DNA of 64,000 bases from Klebsiella grimontii. GTDB lineage: Bacteria; Pseudomonadota; Gammaproteobacteria; Enterobacterales; Enterobacteriaceae. Positions 25,186 through 34,236 of this stretch are shown here, piece after piece. The DNA lies in contig NZ_FZTC01000029.1 of the NCBI RefSeq assembly GCF_900200035.1, positions 1-64,000 of the forward strand, read 5' to 3'. The translations under genes and the position numbers were made by a program. The notes beneath the pieces were generated by a model. That model saw only the letters and a list, made by a program, of their open reading frames with translations, did not search any database and was not told where the DNA came from. How positions within the stretch are numbered: position 1 is the stretch's first letter; each line of letters begins with the position of its first letter.

Positions 25186-26055
25186 TCAGACTCTGGATGG
25201 TAGAGCGTCAGGGTATCGACTAGCCATAATCTCATTAATTTTTTCAACGAGGTCAGGGCGTGTGAAAGTCACATGAGCTGAACCTTTCCAGAAGGATTTA
25301 ATAGTGAACCACTCACAGCTAAATACACCTTCTAACGTATAGCTGTTTAGGCTAATAAAATCCCTGTACTGGCTTCCTTCAGCAACCCGGGAATCTGGCA
25401 CGTTTTTCTTGTCGAGCAGGCAAAAAGCACGAGCGAGATCGTTAATCCAGTTCTGAGCATTAGACCTGACCGAAGCATATCGGGTTCGTGACACATTTAT
25501 GGACAATACACCTTCGAGGATAATTTTCTTGCTCAGACGGCAGGGATTATTTGTTTTGTAGTCCCAGGACAGATTACGGAAAACATCAATAATACCAGTA
25601 ACAAAAGTTTCATTTTTCGAGGCATGAAGATGCTGAAACGTACTGATGACATTGTCTAGGGTGACTTCCGGGCATTCTTCGCTGTATAGCTGGTCATTCC
25701 ATTTGTCATGTTGCTCACTGCTCATCAACGTAAACATCCCAGTCTGGGTCATCAAGCGTGTCCAGATACTGCTATCAACGCAACGAGCCACCCGGCGTCG
25801 GACAGCCTCTATATCATTTTCTTTATGACAACGCCTGCCGGTCGCAACGATCTCATCCAGCCCCGAGAACCAGTCCTTTTCAGCCGCAGCGGCAAACAGC
25901 TGTTCCGCTTCTCTGAGTTTCTCTAAACCTTCCATAAACGCCGCAATCCCAGCTGTGCGTTGAGCAATAATTAAATCAATAGCAACAGAAGGAATAATTT
26001 CCCCTGTGTTCTCTGATGTGTTTAGCTCAGCAGTCAGTGTATTTTCTACGGACAT
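25186..26055 (-). CDS. DUF4942-family protein (289 aa)
   Basis: The central WDYKTNNPCRLSKKIIL (about 165-181) and the C-terminal CEWFTIKSFWKGSAHVTFTR plus PDLVEKINEIMASRYPDALP are the family's conserved parts. DUF4942 proteins are found on plasmids and prophages of enterobacteria, with weak resemblance to methyltransferase-like accessory proteins; no activity is proven. Length is normal. Upstream (26056-26450) are two AAAGTWACTTT-type sites that could control it. Confidence 0.82.
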   Translation of the reverse strand: MSVENTLTAELNTSENTGEIIPSVAIDLIIAQRTAGIAAFMEGLEKLREAEQLFAAAAEKDWFSGLDEIVATGRRCHKENDIEAVRRRVARCVDSSIWTRLMTQTGMFTLMSSEQHDKWNDQLYSEECPEVTLDNVISTFQHLHASKNETFVTGIIDVFRNLSWDYKTNNPCRLSKKIILEGVLSINVSRTRYASVRSNAQNWINDLARAFCLLDKKNVPDSRVAEGSQYRDFISLNSYTLEGVFSCEWFTIKSFWKGSAHVTFTRPDLVEKINEIMASRYPDALPSRV

Positions 26056-26450
26056 ATAAAACTCCCGGGTAGATAAGGCTAGTATTCAAAGTGTTGTTCG
26101 ATGAAACCAGGATACCTTTTTTTATCACCTCATCAACCCCCTATTTTTAAAATTTTAATAGAAAAGTTACTTTTTGGAGTGTGAGCGTTCAGATTCTAAA
26201 ATCATGAGATTATGATGCCGTAGTGTTTACGATAAATATAAAAACTGGAGAGCAGAATAAAACTAAAATCACTCAGTGATTATGGTGTTACTTAAAGTTG
26301 CTTTAACAGACTCTGCGAAACAATTTGAAATCGTGAATTTTTTTCTGATTGTATTTCGAGGTATAGTTGTGGATTTATTGGGTATAATTAAAATTGGTGT
26401 ATCTTTGGGGTGGAAAGCCCCTCAATAAAATCGGAGCTTTTTGAATTAAT
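26056..26450. promoter_or_regulatory. non-coding gap upstream of DUF4942 gene with palindromes
   Basis: 395 bp, AT-rich. A perfect AAAGTTACTTT lies at 26163-26173 and a one-mismatch copy (AAAGTTGCTTT) at 26294-26304. A CTGATTGTA tail element lies at 26345. No open frame with a ribosome site was found. Confidence 0.5.
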
Positions 26451-27032
26451 TCAGATGCAAATCTTAGAATCTAATTGAGGAAGCCTGTCGATGAAAAAAC
26501 TATACTTAGAGAGTCTTTCTGATTCCAAAGTATGCAAAAGCAATGTCTCTGTCCTGAACAGTAGAGCATTATTCGCCCATACATCATGCTGCAATTTATT
26601 AACCGCTTCGCCGGTTCGGTATGATTCCATCATAGGTTGTATTTTAACGGGTGCGACTTTTTGATAAGAGGGATGGAGTCTTGGTTTCCATTCATCCAGG
26701 CCAATATTTAACCCTATGCATTGCGAAATAAGGTCAAATTCACTGTCCAGCACAATCGTTTTAATATTGTGCTGAACAACGCCAATGTTTTCAATAGCCC
26801 ATTTATATTCCGTTGTAAATTGACTGATTTGCTTGTCATATTCAAGAAGCAACCCAACCATGGCTTTCCGGTTTTTTAGCATGCCAACATTAAGCCGTTT
26901 ATTTGGATACGGTCTTCCGCATGAAAGCGCATCACCTTTAATCTCGAATTCCAATTCCGGGATCGTCACTGATTCAAGTTGGCATTTATTTGAAATAATG
27001 TGGTATAGCGTTGGAACAAGATGCAGATACAT
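26451..27032 (-). CDS. hypothetical protein (193 aa)
   Basis: ATG 27032 (MYLHLVPTLYHIISNKCQLE) has GGAGGG 5 nt upstream. The chain is mixed with no transmembrane segment; a DEWKPRLHPSYQK stretch and a helical C-terminus stand out. It is the last of a three-gene group (27961-26451) with short gaps. Not recognised. Confidence 0.62.
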   Translation of the reverse strand: MYLHLVPTLYHIISNKCQLESVTIPELEFEIKGDALSCGRPYPNKRLNVGMLKNRKAMVGLLLEYDKQISQFTTEYKWAIENIGVVQHNIKTIVLDSEFDLISQCIGLNIGLDEWKPRLHPSYQKVAPVKIQPMMESYRTGEAVNKLQHDVWANNALLFRTETLLLHTLESERLSKYSFFIDRLPQLDSKICI

Positions 27033-27069
27033 GATTCCCTCCAAAACGTTGCAGATCTAGCAGCTTAGT

Positions 27070-27363
27070 TTATTCAAGCCAAAACTGGGTTATCGCTACG
27101 CGGTCTCCCCTAAGTAGTTTCTTTAAATTAGCCTCGTGAAAAGCCTGGTAATGCTCAATATTCGATTTACAAAAGGCTTCAAGTTCTGGTTCGGTCAGTC
27201 GAGGTGAATAAATCAGGACTGTCTCGGTTTCATCGTCCGCGAATTGCTCGGTGCCATCTGGATACATGAGCCGTGGAACTCCCCCAATAAGCATTTCTAC
27301 CTCGGTAATAAATGGGGTCTTATCTTCTCCATGGATATTTAAAAAAACCGCCCTGTCATTCAT
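27070..27363 (-). CDS. hypothetical acidic protein (97 aa)
   Basis: MNDRAVFLNIHGEDKTPFIT, then an acidic beta-rich core and an amphipathic helix (ELEAFCKSNIEHYQAF). Located 16 bp after the 193-aa gene. Function unknown. Confidence 0.6.
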   Translation of the reverse strand: MNDRAVFLNIHGEDKTPFITEVEMLIGGVPRLMYPDGTEQFADDETETVLIYSPRLTEPELEAFCKSNIEHYQAFHEANLKKLLRGDRVAITQFWLE

Positions 27364-27379
27364 TGATGTGCTCCTGTAA

Positions 27380-27961
27380 TCAGAAATATAATATTTTGTA
27401 TTTATCCGGACTGAACCTCACGTTCAGGAACAGCGGCGTATACCCTGGCTCTATGGTGTGTTCATCAAAGAAAAGTCCACGTGCATTATTTTCCCTTATC
27501 TTTCTTTTAAGCAGTTTTATAAACTTTGACTTTAAAAATGACTCTTGCGACACTTCCACCTGTGAAATCGGTATGGAATAAATATTTTTCGAGTGCCGGT
27601 AACCATCGAAATCATTATAACAAAGGTTTATACTAATTAATTCTGGGCGCAAAGCTCTTACTTTAAATGCTAAATCATATGCAGATTTCTTATCTGACTC
27701 GTTGATTTTAATAAATGATGAATCATGATAATTCTCCGGTAATACCGTAACGATACATCCAGATGTTATATCCCTGATTAGTACGTACCAACCTTCATCC
27801 AGGCGACTATAAATCAGTATATGTTTTTTTAATATTCCTGGCTTTGAACCCAAATCGACATATTCCCTTTTGTCGATCATATCAGTGAGTACATGCAGGG
27901 GAAGTCGGGAACGCTGCATAAGTCTGAGTCTGGCGTGATCGGTTATTCCTGTGTATACCAT
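27380..27961 (-). CDS. DUF4258-like protein, possible toxin fold (193 aa)
   Basis: The N-terminus ITDHARLRLMQRSRLPLHVL followed by strands ILKKHILIYSRLDEGWYVLI and GCIVTVLP resembles the HaxxRmxxR...hxVv pattern of DUF4258/RelE-type small folds. The C-terminal 100 residues are extra and unknown. If it is a ribonuclease-fold toxin, its antitoxin would have to be the 97-aa protein downstream; this is speculative. ATG 27961 has GGAGGAGA upstream. Confidence 0.5.
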   Translation of the reverse strand: MVYTGITDHARLRLMQRSRLPLHVLTDMIDKREYVDLGSKPGILKKHILIYSRLDEGWYVLIRDITSGCIVTVLPENYHDSSFIKINESDKKSAYDLAFKVRALRPELISINLCYNDFDGYRHSKNIYSIPISQVEVSQESFLKSKFIKLLKRKIRENNARGLFFDEHTIEPGYTPLFLNVRFSPDKYKILYF

Positions 27962-28014
27962 ATCTCCTCCTTATCTACTGATTTGTGAGAAAATTAATTA
28001 TTCATCCTTGACTG

Positions 28015-28398
28015 TTAATAACCCCCACCGCATCCTGAATCTGAAGTATCCGAATTACGGCAATCGGCACCATTGTTAATGATGCTTTCCGCATGATTGT
28101 TGCTTGTTGATGAATAATAAGCGCTATGCATAATCAGTGAAGAATCACTACTATCATTCTGTTTATACCGATGAGTCTGGGGTTGACCCAAGATGGGTAA
28201 TGATTTCTCTTCGTTCTTTATCGTTCCCGGTTCAAAAGTTGCGTTACGGGTAATGAAAAGATGCCAGCTAAATGAAAACAACCATGCGATCATCCCGTAA
28301 TAAAACAACCAAGGCCAGTTACGTAATAAATAGCCTCCGTGATAGGCCAGAAGTAAGATACAGCCCCCACCCAACAGCACCAATTTCCGAAAAAGCAT
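28015..28398 (-). CDS. two-pass membrane protein, paralogue of the 67-aa protein at 28987
   Basis: Start at ATG 28398 with GGAGGTG 4 nt upstream. Segments at about 4-24 and 30-50 share the pattern LxxYHxGYxLxxWxxxxxYGxxA with the protein at 28987-29190, so the two are diverged copies. A long polar C-terminus ends in CGGGY. A perfect 17-bp palindrome containing AAAGTAACTTT (28411-28427) sits directly upstream of the ribosome site. Confidence 0.6.
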   Translation of the reverse strand: MLFRKLVLLGGGCILLLAYHGGYLLRNWPWLFYYGMIAWLFSFSWHLFITRNATFEPGTIKNEEKSLPILGQPQTHRYKQNDSSDSSLIMHSAYYSSTSNNHAESIINNGADCRNSDTSDSGCGGGY

Positions 28399-28436
28399 AA
28401 GCACCTCCATGCAAAAGTAACTTTTGCGAGTGAGTT

Positions 28437-28904
28437 TTAAGAATGCAGCATGCTTTTCTGGTCCATAGATTGCCCGGAATGCCCAATATCAATAACCGTC
28501 GCCGTAGGGAATGCAATACCGATTACATTATCAATAGCGGCACATCGACTTACAGCACCCATAATCATGTGCAAATCATTAAGAGTTAAGGAAAAATCCA
28601 GATTCACGCGCCTGATAGCATCTGCTTGACTAGCCGCATCAGCAGTTTTGTACTTGTTGTGGTTATAGAAGGCCACACAGATACTCTCACCCTCACTAAT
28701 GTCCTCTGTGAGAGCATCATCGACAATGATACCAACCGATGGCTCAATGCCTGCGCACGTGCAGATAGCCTCTGAGATAGCCATAAGTTTGTTCAGGCTG
28801 GGATTACAACAGATCTCAATTGATACCGTCGCCCTTGACTTGATAGCTTCAGTTGAGTTTTGGTAGTGTTTCTGACTATAAAATGAAACTGTCATGCTGC
28901 TCAT
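28437..28904 (-). CDS. hypothetical soluble protein (155 aa)
   Basis: MSSMTVSFYSQKHYQNSTEA; contains two internally similar halves: LNKLMAISEAICTCAGIEPSVGI and LNDLHMIMGAVSRCAAIDNVIGI align as L-x(2-3)-M-x-I/M-x-E/G-A-I/V-x-x-C-A-x-I. An internal duplication is therefore likely. Encoded between the two paralogous membrane proteins, so the three may form a unit. Function unknown. Confidence 0.6.
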   Translation of the reverse strand: MSSMTVSFYSQKHYQNSTEAIKSRATVSIEICCNPSLNKLMAISEAICTCAGIEPSVGIIVDDALTEDISEGESICVAFYNHNKYKTADAASQADAIRRVNLDFSLTLNDLHMIMGAVSRCAAIDNVIGIAFPTATVIDIGHSGQSMDQKSMLHS

Positions 28905-28986
28905 AAGATTCCTTTTCTGAGTTAACGTGTATCAGCAAAATCGTGTGGCCCAGAATTATGAAAGTCCAGGCCATCACTGGAATTGT

Positions 28987-29190
28987 TTACTGTCCGGTTG
29001 CGTCACCCGTTTGGTCAGCATCTTTTGCTTCTTTTTTCTTCAGTCCAATGTGGCATATAAAATAGGCCACAGCCAGGATCCCGTATACCTGCCAGAACGC
29101 CCAATCCGAGAGGAAATAGCCCATATGATAAGACAGAATCAGCAGGCCGATGATGGGCACCAGTAATGCTTCGCGTTTAATGTTCTTCAT
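28987..29190 (-). CDS. small two-pass membrane protein (67 aa)
   Basis: Two hydrophobic segments, with LSYHMGYFLSDWAFWQVYGI matching the paralogue at 28015. Lysine-rich C-terminus. The AAAGTTACTTT palindrome at 29201-29211 lies 10 nt before the start and overlaps the ribosome site area, so a protein bound there could block both transcription and translation start. Confidence 0.6.
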   Translation of the reverse strand: MKNIKREALLVPIIGLLILSYHMGYFLSDWAFWQVYGILAVAYFICHIGLKKKEAKDADQTGDATGQ

Positions 29191-29260
29191 TTTTACCTCA
29201 AAAGTTACTTTTATTGGTTGATGTGCAGTTCGTGTATTGTGTGACTACCCTTCTTTGCTC

Positions 29261-29791
29261 TCAGTCGCAGTTCACCCCCACAACAAAAAGGACCAATCCA
29301 TTACTGACATTAAGTCTGTCGAGATTGATCTGATCTGAGGTTAAAGCCCTGAGGTTTGATTCAGACGCATCCAGGGGGTATAGCGGTTGTGTCAAAAGAA
29401 GCGCATTGTCATCCGAGCACGTTAACCCGGCAGACATAACAAATGACTGGTAATCCCGACGGATACATTGTCGAACCTCATCGCTATCAAAGTTAAAATA
29501 GTCGAGGGATTTTGGACAAAATACTTCGCCTGCAACCTGCTCCAGTACCACAATTTTTTCTGGGAGTATTTTTAGCGGTAACACCGCAGCCTGGAACTGG
29601 TTACAACTGTACCCTCCACATTGTTCTTCCCCGAGAAACCAGTCCTGTGAGGGTGAATCAGGGACAGTGATCGTTGAGGCCAGCACCAGAACTGGGTATT
29701 CATCATTAGGGCAAAACCAGGGCGCGAAATGTTTTTCCGAAATATCAGAAATATTCCTTCCATACAGAAATGGTTCAATAGTAGGGATCAT
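29261..29791 (-). CDS. hypothetical protein (176 aa)
   Basis: MIPTIEPFLYGRNISDISEK; beta-rich with a GGYSCNQFQAAVLPLKILPE stretch, ending NVSNGLVLFVVGVNCD. No signal peptide. Immediately upstream of the membrane-protein group. The ATG is preceded by AAGGTATATG. Not recognised. Confidence 0.6.
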   Translation of the reverse strand: MIPTIEPFLYGRNISDISEKHFAPWFCPNDEYPVLVLASTITVPDSPSQDWFLGEEQCGGYSCNQFQAAVLPLKILPEKIVVLEQVAGEVFCPKSLDYFNFDSDEVRQCIRRDYQSFVMSAGLTCSDDNALLLTQPLYPLDASESNLRALTSDQINLDRLNVSNGLVLFVVGVNCD

Positions 29792-29964
29792 ATACCTTCG
29801 CTGCTCCGATATAATTCCTTATTAACTATATAAGGACATAGAATCTTGTGACCGGCACATAGTTTGTTCATAACATCCGTGCAAGACCTGAATACAACAA
29901 AATTGTATCCTGAAGCACAAATAAATTTCTTAGTTATGTAGATGAATTACCCTTTGTAGAAAAT

Positions 29965-30225
29965 TTATTTTCCCTGAATGCCAAGTATGCCTGTTTTCCT
30001 TATCATCAGGTATTGATGCACACGACGCGCAGCAGATGAGTAAGATATGTATTCATGTCCACATTGCCTGCATCGACAGACATAGCCGGTACCTTTGGCT
30101 TCCTCGACCGAGACGTCTTCCCAACCAGTATAATCGAGCCCTGCTCTGGCCCGGTGCCAGTTCTTTTCGTAGCAAGGTACGCAACGCAGGCTACGTGTTC
30201 TCCGACAGCTTCCTCTCCCCCCCAT
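29965..30225 (-). CDS. small zinc-ribbon protein (86 aa)
   Basis: SLRCVPCYEKNW (13-24) and YVCRCRQCGHEY (48-59) give two CxxC pairs about 37 residues apart, a standard zinc-ribbon layout. The rest is basic and fits nucleic-acid binding. AAGGTG lies upstream of the ATG. Stand-alone gene with about 170-240 bp of non-coding DNA on both sides. Confidence 0.6.
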   Translation of the reverse strand: MGGRGSCRRTRSLRCVPCYEKNWHRARAGLDYTGWEDVSVEEAKGTGYVCRCRQCGHEYISYSSAARRVHQYLMIRKTGILGIQGK

Positions 30226-30467
30226 AAGCGTTCTACACCTTCTTTTACTTCCTAATCAACAGGAACAATTATACAGATTTAAACGTTGTGTAAACCCCCA
30301 AAGTTAATATTTAGAAATAAAAATCCTTTTAGTTTCATAAACATTCAGTGATTTTAGAATAAAATGAATGAAGAGACTGAAGCTACAATGTTGAGATGAA
30401 ATTGTGCTGATGGAAGTAAAACCCGCCAGCACTAATGTGCTGAGTTATGCTTATTTGCCTATTTTAC

Positions 30468-30815
30468 CTATGAGTTGATATCTTCAAATTTCGACAGACC
30501 AATTACGTAAATCACGATTGCACACGCTCCAAGGCCCAGTGATTCGCTAATGTCCCGGGTAGAAACAAGATAAACCAGACAAGCGGTAAGCACCTGTGTA
30601 ACGAGAGCTCCGGCAAAGAACATGAAAGCTCCCCGTCTTATTATTGCCAACAGAGCAACCAGGGCTGGTGTTATGATAAAAACGACTAAAGTACCTATAA
30701 GCTCGACTACCTCTGGAAAGTTGCTTTTAAGTGAGTAAAGCAACGCCATAAACAGCAATGCGGGAATACCCACAACAAGGGTGTCTTTGAGTGGTAAATG
30801 TTTCATGTTATTCAT
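30468..30815 (-). CDS. polytopic membrane protein (115 aa)
   Basis: ATG 30815 (MNNMKHLPLKDTLVVGIPAL) has GAGGT 7 nt upstream; the longer frame to 30872 has no site. Three to four hydrophobic segments cover about residues 10-105. No motif seen. Confidence 0.6.
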   Translation of the reverse strand: MNNMKHLPLKDTLVVGIPALLFMALLYSLKSNFPEVVELIGTLVVFIITPALVALLAIIRRGAFMFFAGALVTQVLTACLVYLVSTRDISESLGLGACAIVIYVIGLSKFEDINS

Positions 30816-32013
30816 TTTGTTACCTCGCCCGGAAGTTAAACTATCTAAATAATACTCATTATAACCATCCATCTAAAAGCATTTCCCTGACTTCCTAGCA
30901 GTAACGGACTGTTTAAGTTATTTCTTTTCCTCACTGAAAGTTTGAAGATCGATTACTGCATCATCGACGCACTGTTTATTTATACAGTATTGATATCTAA
31001 TGAGTTTATTTCCTATATCCTTCCCAAAAAGTCCCATAGTTCCGAAAAATTATTTCAGCACATTGTAAAATTGTTCAACCTGTGATGAGCAACGACATTC
31101 CGGTGCTACATCTGGTGGGTTAGTTTAAAAAAGTTACTTTTGATTGTGATAAGCCTTGAGTGATCAATTGAGGCCAGGACAAGCCAGACGTACAAGTGAA
31201 GACTCATTTATGGCCTTCGATGCCTTGCTCAGTCCTATCTCTCATTTATATGTTCGTCCGGATGCACGACGAAATGGGATCAGCTGCTCTGACAGGGCTT
31301 ATCGCCAAAAGTAACTTTTAGTCCCAGTTAAGTGGTGGAAGATTGAATCTCTAAAGCGCGCTGTCTGGAAAACTCTGATGAGTTTTAAACAGGACAACGC
31401 ATCGGGCAAATATGAAAAGTTACTTTTGAGTAAGGGAGTACCGCCGTACGAGTATCAATACCAATTAAATAACGCTGAATGTTAAGGGTTTAGGCCGGAG
31501 ACTAGTTCCGCACACATCTGTTATCAGATTTTCTGTTCAGTAGAACAATGATTCTGATCCATTTTGTCATCGCTCATACGTACGAACGATGACTTTTTGC
31601 GTTGCGCTAGTGATAGCGGGAACTGTCTTTAGAAGACAGTATGAGTGAAGGGAAGGTGTATATGTAGCTCGCGACAATATATCCAATTGATTTTTATTAA
31701 TTTAATCATCAATCCATACAATCTGTTTTGTTCCAGAACGTTCCTGGCATTTGCCTTTTTGTCGGGAGTATTTTTGACGAGCAAAGTACGTTAACGTACG
31801 AACGATGACAATAGGTCCGGATACACGCATCCGGAGACCTTGAACGTACGAACGATGACGTTTTGATAGTTAGATGGGGTATGCCCCAGGTTTTTTTGCG
31901 TCCGAAGGAAGGCAATCAGAAAATGAACGAGTCTCATGGCATCCCTGAACGGTAGGGAAGCGCTTCCCGTGTAGTTTCAGAAATCCAAGTCTCCCTCTGT
32001 TAGTTGAGCAGTC
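30816..32013. other. non-coding region downstream of repB: iterons and palindromes
   Basis: About 1.2 kb without a believable gene. It holds three perfect AAAGTWACTTT sites (31130-31140, 31308-31318, 31416-31426) and three perfect copies of the 15-bp iteron CGTACGAACGATGAC (31579-31593, 31795-31809, 31845-31859). A hairpin ACTGTCTT-TAG-AAGACAGT lies at 31622-31640. An inverted repeat AGGTCCGGAT...ATCCGGAGACCT (31813-31840) sits between the last two iterons. This is a likely control or handcuffing region for replication. Confidence 0.7.
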
Positions 32014-33111
32014 TCACTCCTCGCTAAAATCCGCGTCTTCAGCCTCTTCATCATTATTCTTGCCGTTTATCTTTTTCATCTTATCGATGGAAACAAGAAC
32101 TGCAGCAATCTCTTCGCCGGTAAACCCAGCTGCTTTCATCATTTTCAGTTTTTCAAGCAACGGGTCATCCAGGATCGGGTCATTTTGTGCGGGTGCCAGA
32201 ATAGGTTCCTTTTTCGCACCGAGAGATGGGCTTCTTTTTAGGATATGAAATTTGATGTTTCTACCGACCTTCTCTTCATGGTATTGCAGATAACCTATCT
32301 CATGTAGCTCATGAAGTGAGCGCCGTATAATTTCATTCTGAGCGGAGACGCGGGAAGTTAACCGCAGTCGGTCTCGGAATCGTTTCATGCTGATTGGAGC
32401 CGGGTTCTTCGGCAAGCTCGCCAGATAGGTATACAACGCCTGTGCAGACTCTTTTCGTTGTAAGCTGTCCAGTGCCTTAAGCCGCAAAAAAACCTTATAA
32501 TCAATCGCGTAAAGCTCTTTGATGCGGGGGTCACCTTCTATCTCGATCTCATTTGTTTTGATGTTATAACGTGCCCAGTTTATCAGGCCGGTAGTAAGCG
32601 TGGAATCTTCGTTTCTGAACTGAAAGGTCACCATTCTTAGCTTAACCATCGAGGCGTCGATACGCGCTTTCATGTGCTTATTCGATCGTGCCGGGTCAAA
32701 TCCACAGTTTTTGAGGAACGTTGAGAATGGTAATTTTATTCTTCCCGAAACTGAGACATCGTTAAAATCGTGAATCGTCCTGACAATTCCCAGCCAGACT
32801 CGAAAATCGGTGTTCATATCCAGCCGGGGGCTAGATAGGGAGATCTCCTTGTACCCTTCACTGGAAGCGACCTCCATATGCTGGAGCTCGTTTGACACGT
32901 CCATAGTCACGACTTTATCAATGGAACGTGTTTTGCCAGTAGCCAAGGGAGTCGGGACAAATACCCCTAGTCTTAGCAGCGCAACGGGTTGGACAGTGCC
33001 TGTGTTCCCAGGTGCGAAGTGAGTAACTTTGCCTGTTTGTCCTGTCACTTCAAAAGAAAAATCACCCTTCCCACTGATATCTTTAGATATTTCTTGGTTT
33101 ACTTTCTTCAC
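32014..33111 (-). CDS. repB: RepB-type replication initiator, IncHI1B-like
   Basis: 365-aa initiator with two winged-helix-like halves: DFRVWLGIVRTIHDFNDVSV...STFLKNCGFDP, then ALDSLQRKESAQALYTYLAS and a second HTH (RFRDRLRLTSRVSAQNEIIR), followed by a charged tail. This layout matches Rep_3-family iteron initiators. Six iterons lie directly upstream and three more lie downstream, as expected for a protein that binds both origin and control sites. Initiators of this length and type are known for IncHI1B plasmids; the group assignment is inferred. Start ATG 33111; no obvious frameshift. Confidence 0.85.
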   Translation of the reverse strand: MKKVNQEISKDISGKGDFSFEVTGQTGKVTHFAPGNTGTVQPVALLRLGVFVPTPLATGKTRSIDKVVTMDVSNELQHMEVASSEGYKEISLSSPRLDMNTDFRVWLGIVRTIHDFNDVSVSGRIKLPFSTFLKNCGFDPARSNKHMKARIDASMVKLRMVTFQFRNEDSTLTTGLINWARYNIKTNEIEIEGDPRIKELYAIDYKVFLRLKALDSLQRKESAQALYTYLASLPKNPAPISMKRFRDRLRLTSRVSAQNEIIRRSLHELHEIGYLQYHEEKVGRNIKFHILKRSPSLGAKKEPILAPAQNDPILDDPLLEKLKMMKAAGFTGEEIAAVLVSIDKMKKINGKNNDEEAEDADFSEE

Positions 33112-33129
33112 AGGCTATCCTTGTGCAAA

Positions 33130-33253
33130 CGTACGAACGAGTACCTAATATCATATCAACGATGTTAAAAATACATACAAACGATGACTAATTTCAACCT
33201 ACCAATGACAAAATCACGTACGAACGGTGTCAAAATCCCATACGAACGATGTA
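33130..33253 (+). repeat. six iterons upstream of repB (origin)
   Basis: 15-bp units with consensus CGTACGAACGATGAC begin at 33130, 33152, 33174, 33195, 33217 and 33239, spaced 21-22 bp, so all face the same side of the helix. The first, third, fifth and sixth are strong; the second and fourth are degenerate. One more copy (CGTACGAGCGCTGTC) lies at 33511-33525. They are the expected binding sites of the adjacent initiator. Confidence 0.88.
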
Positions 33254-33560
33254 AAAAAGTGACGATTTTTCTCATATAATCAATGGGATGAAGGAGCGGG
33301 GATCCTTTAGGTTTTATTTGGGTTAGATCTTGGATCATATTGGGATCTATTATTGGTTATACCCTGTGGATAACGGTGATAAGTGTCTTGACCCTCCAGG
33401 TTGCTCGCAAAACCAGCAAAATAGCTCCTTTCCGGGTATTCACCCCCTGCACCTCCCGAAGCTGGATTCCAGATCGGGATAAACAACGGCAAACAAGCGG
33501 AAAAAGACAACGTACGAGCGCTGTCATTTTGTTTTAAAAACTGTTATTTATTAATATGAT
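33254..33560. other. putative replication origin core (DnaA box, GATC cluster, AT-rich)
   Basis: A perfect DnaA box (TGTGGATAA, 33365-33373) lies 112 bp beyond the last iteron. Four GATC sites occur within 47 bp (33301, 33326, 33333, 33344). An AT-rich stretch at about 33530-33570 could be the melting region, next to the outlying iteron at 33511. This order is typical of iteron origins. Confidence 0.75.
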
Positions 33561-34236
33561 AAATAAAATGACAATGGCTGTTGTATCTCTGCCGGGCAAT
33601 GCTGGTGGTAGAATTTTAGAACAGCTAACGGTGAAAATAATCGCCTCTAGGACAAAATGCCCCTGAAACGCCACAGGATTAATCGTAAAATTTTTACGTA
33701 GGTAGATACCTTTTTTCTGATAAATGTGTCCAGAGAGCGTTTACGGGCTTCTGAGGGGCTAATTGACTGACGGATTGGCTTGCTGAAAGGTTAGATCTTG
33801 TTTGATCCGGAAAGGATCTGCGAAATGTTGGATTAGCGGGCCAAGCGGATCCCTGAAAGCCTAGAGACATTGACCATTTTGAGGACGTTAACCGGAACCG
33901 TCCATAGGGGACGAATAGATATTTCTTCGTTCGCTGTCACCGGTTGGAAAGGCGAAGCGCGGCAATCACCTTTCGCTGTTCCACTGCCCTACCGGGGCCG
34001 AAATGACGGAAGTTCTGGGCATTCCGATACCTGTATCTACTTAACAGCCGTATTTTTTTCAGCGAAATTTAAGCCAGTAAACATCGGATATTCTCTACGC
34101 CATAATTCCTTATGAATTACTGGATAGTGCTATAATGATTTTCCTTTCTGAATGTGACAGGTATTTTTGTTCTTCGTTTGGAAATATTTAAAATAAGGTG
34201 CGACATCATATATAGGCGCACCTCCCTGAATACAAA
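33561..34236. other. non-coding stretch beyond the origin
   Basis: 676 bp with short open frames only, none with a ribosome site. A second set of GATC sites lies at about 33794-33851. No hairpin terminator or repeat family was recognised. Confidence 0.5.
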
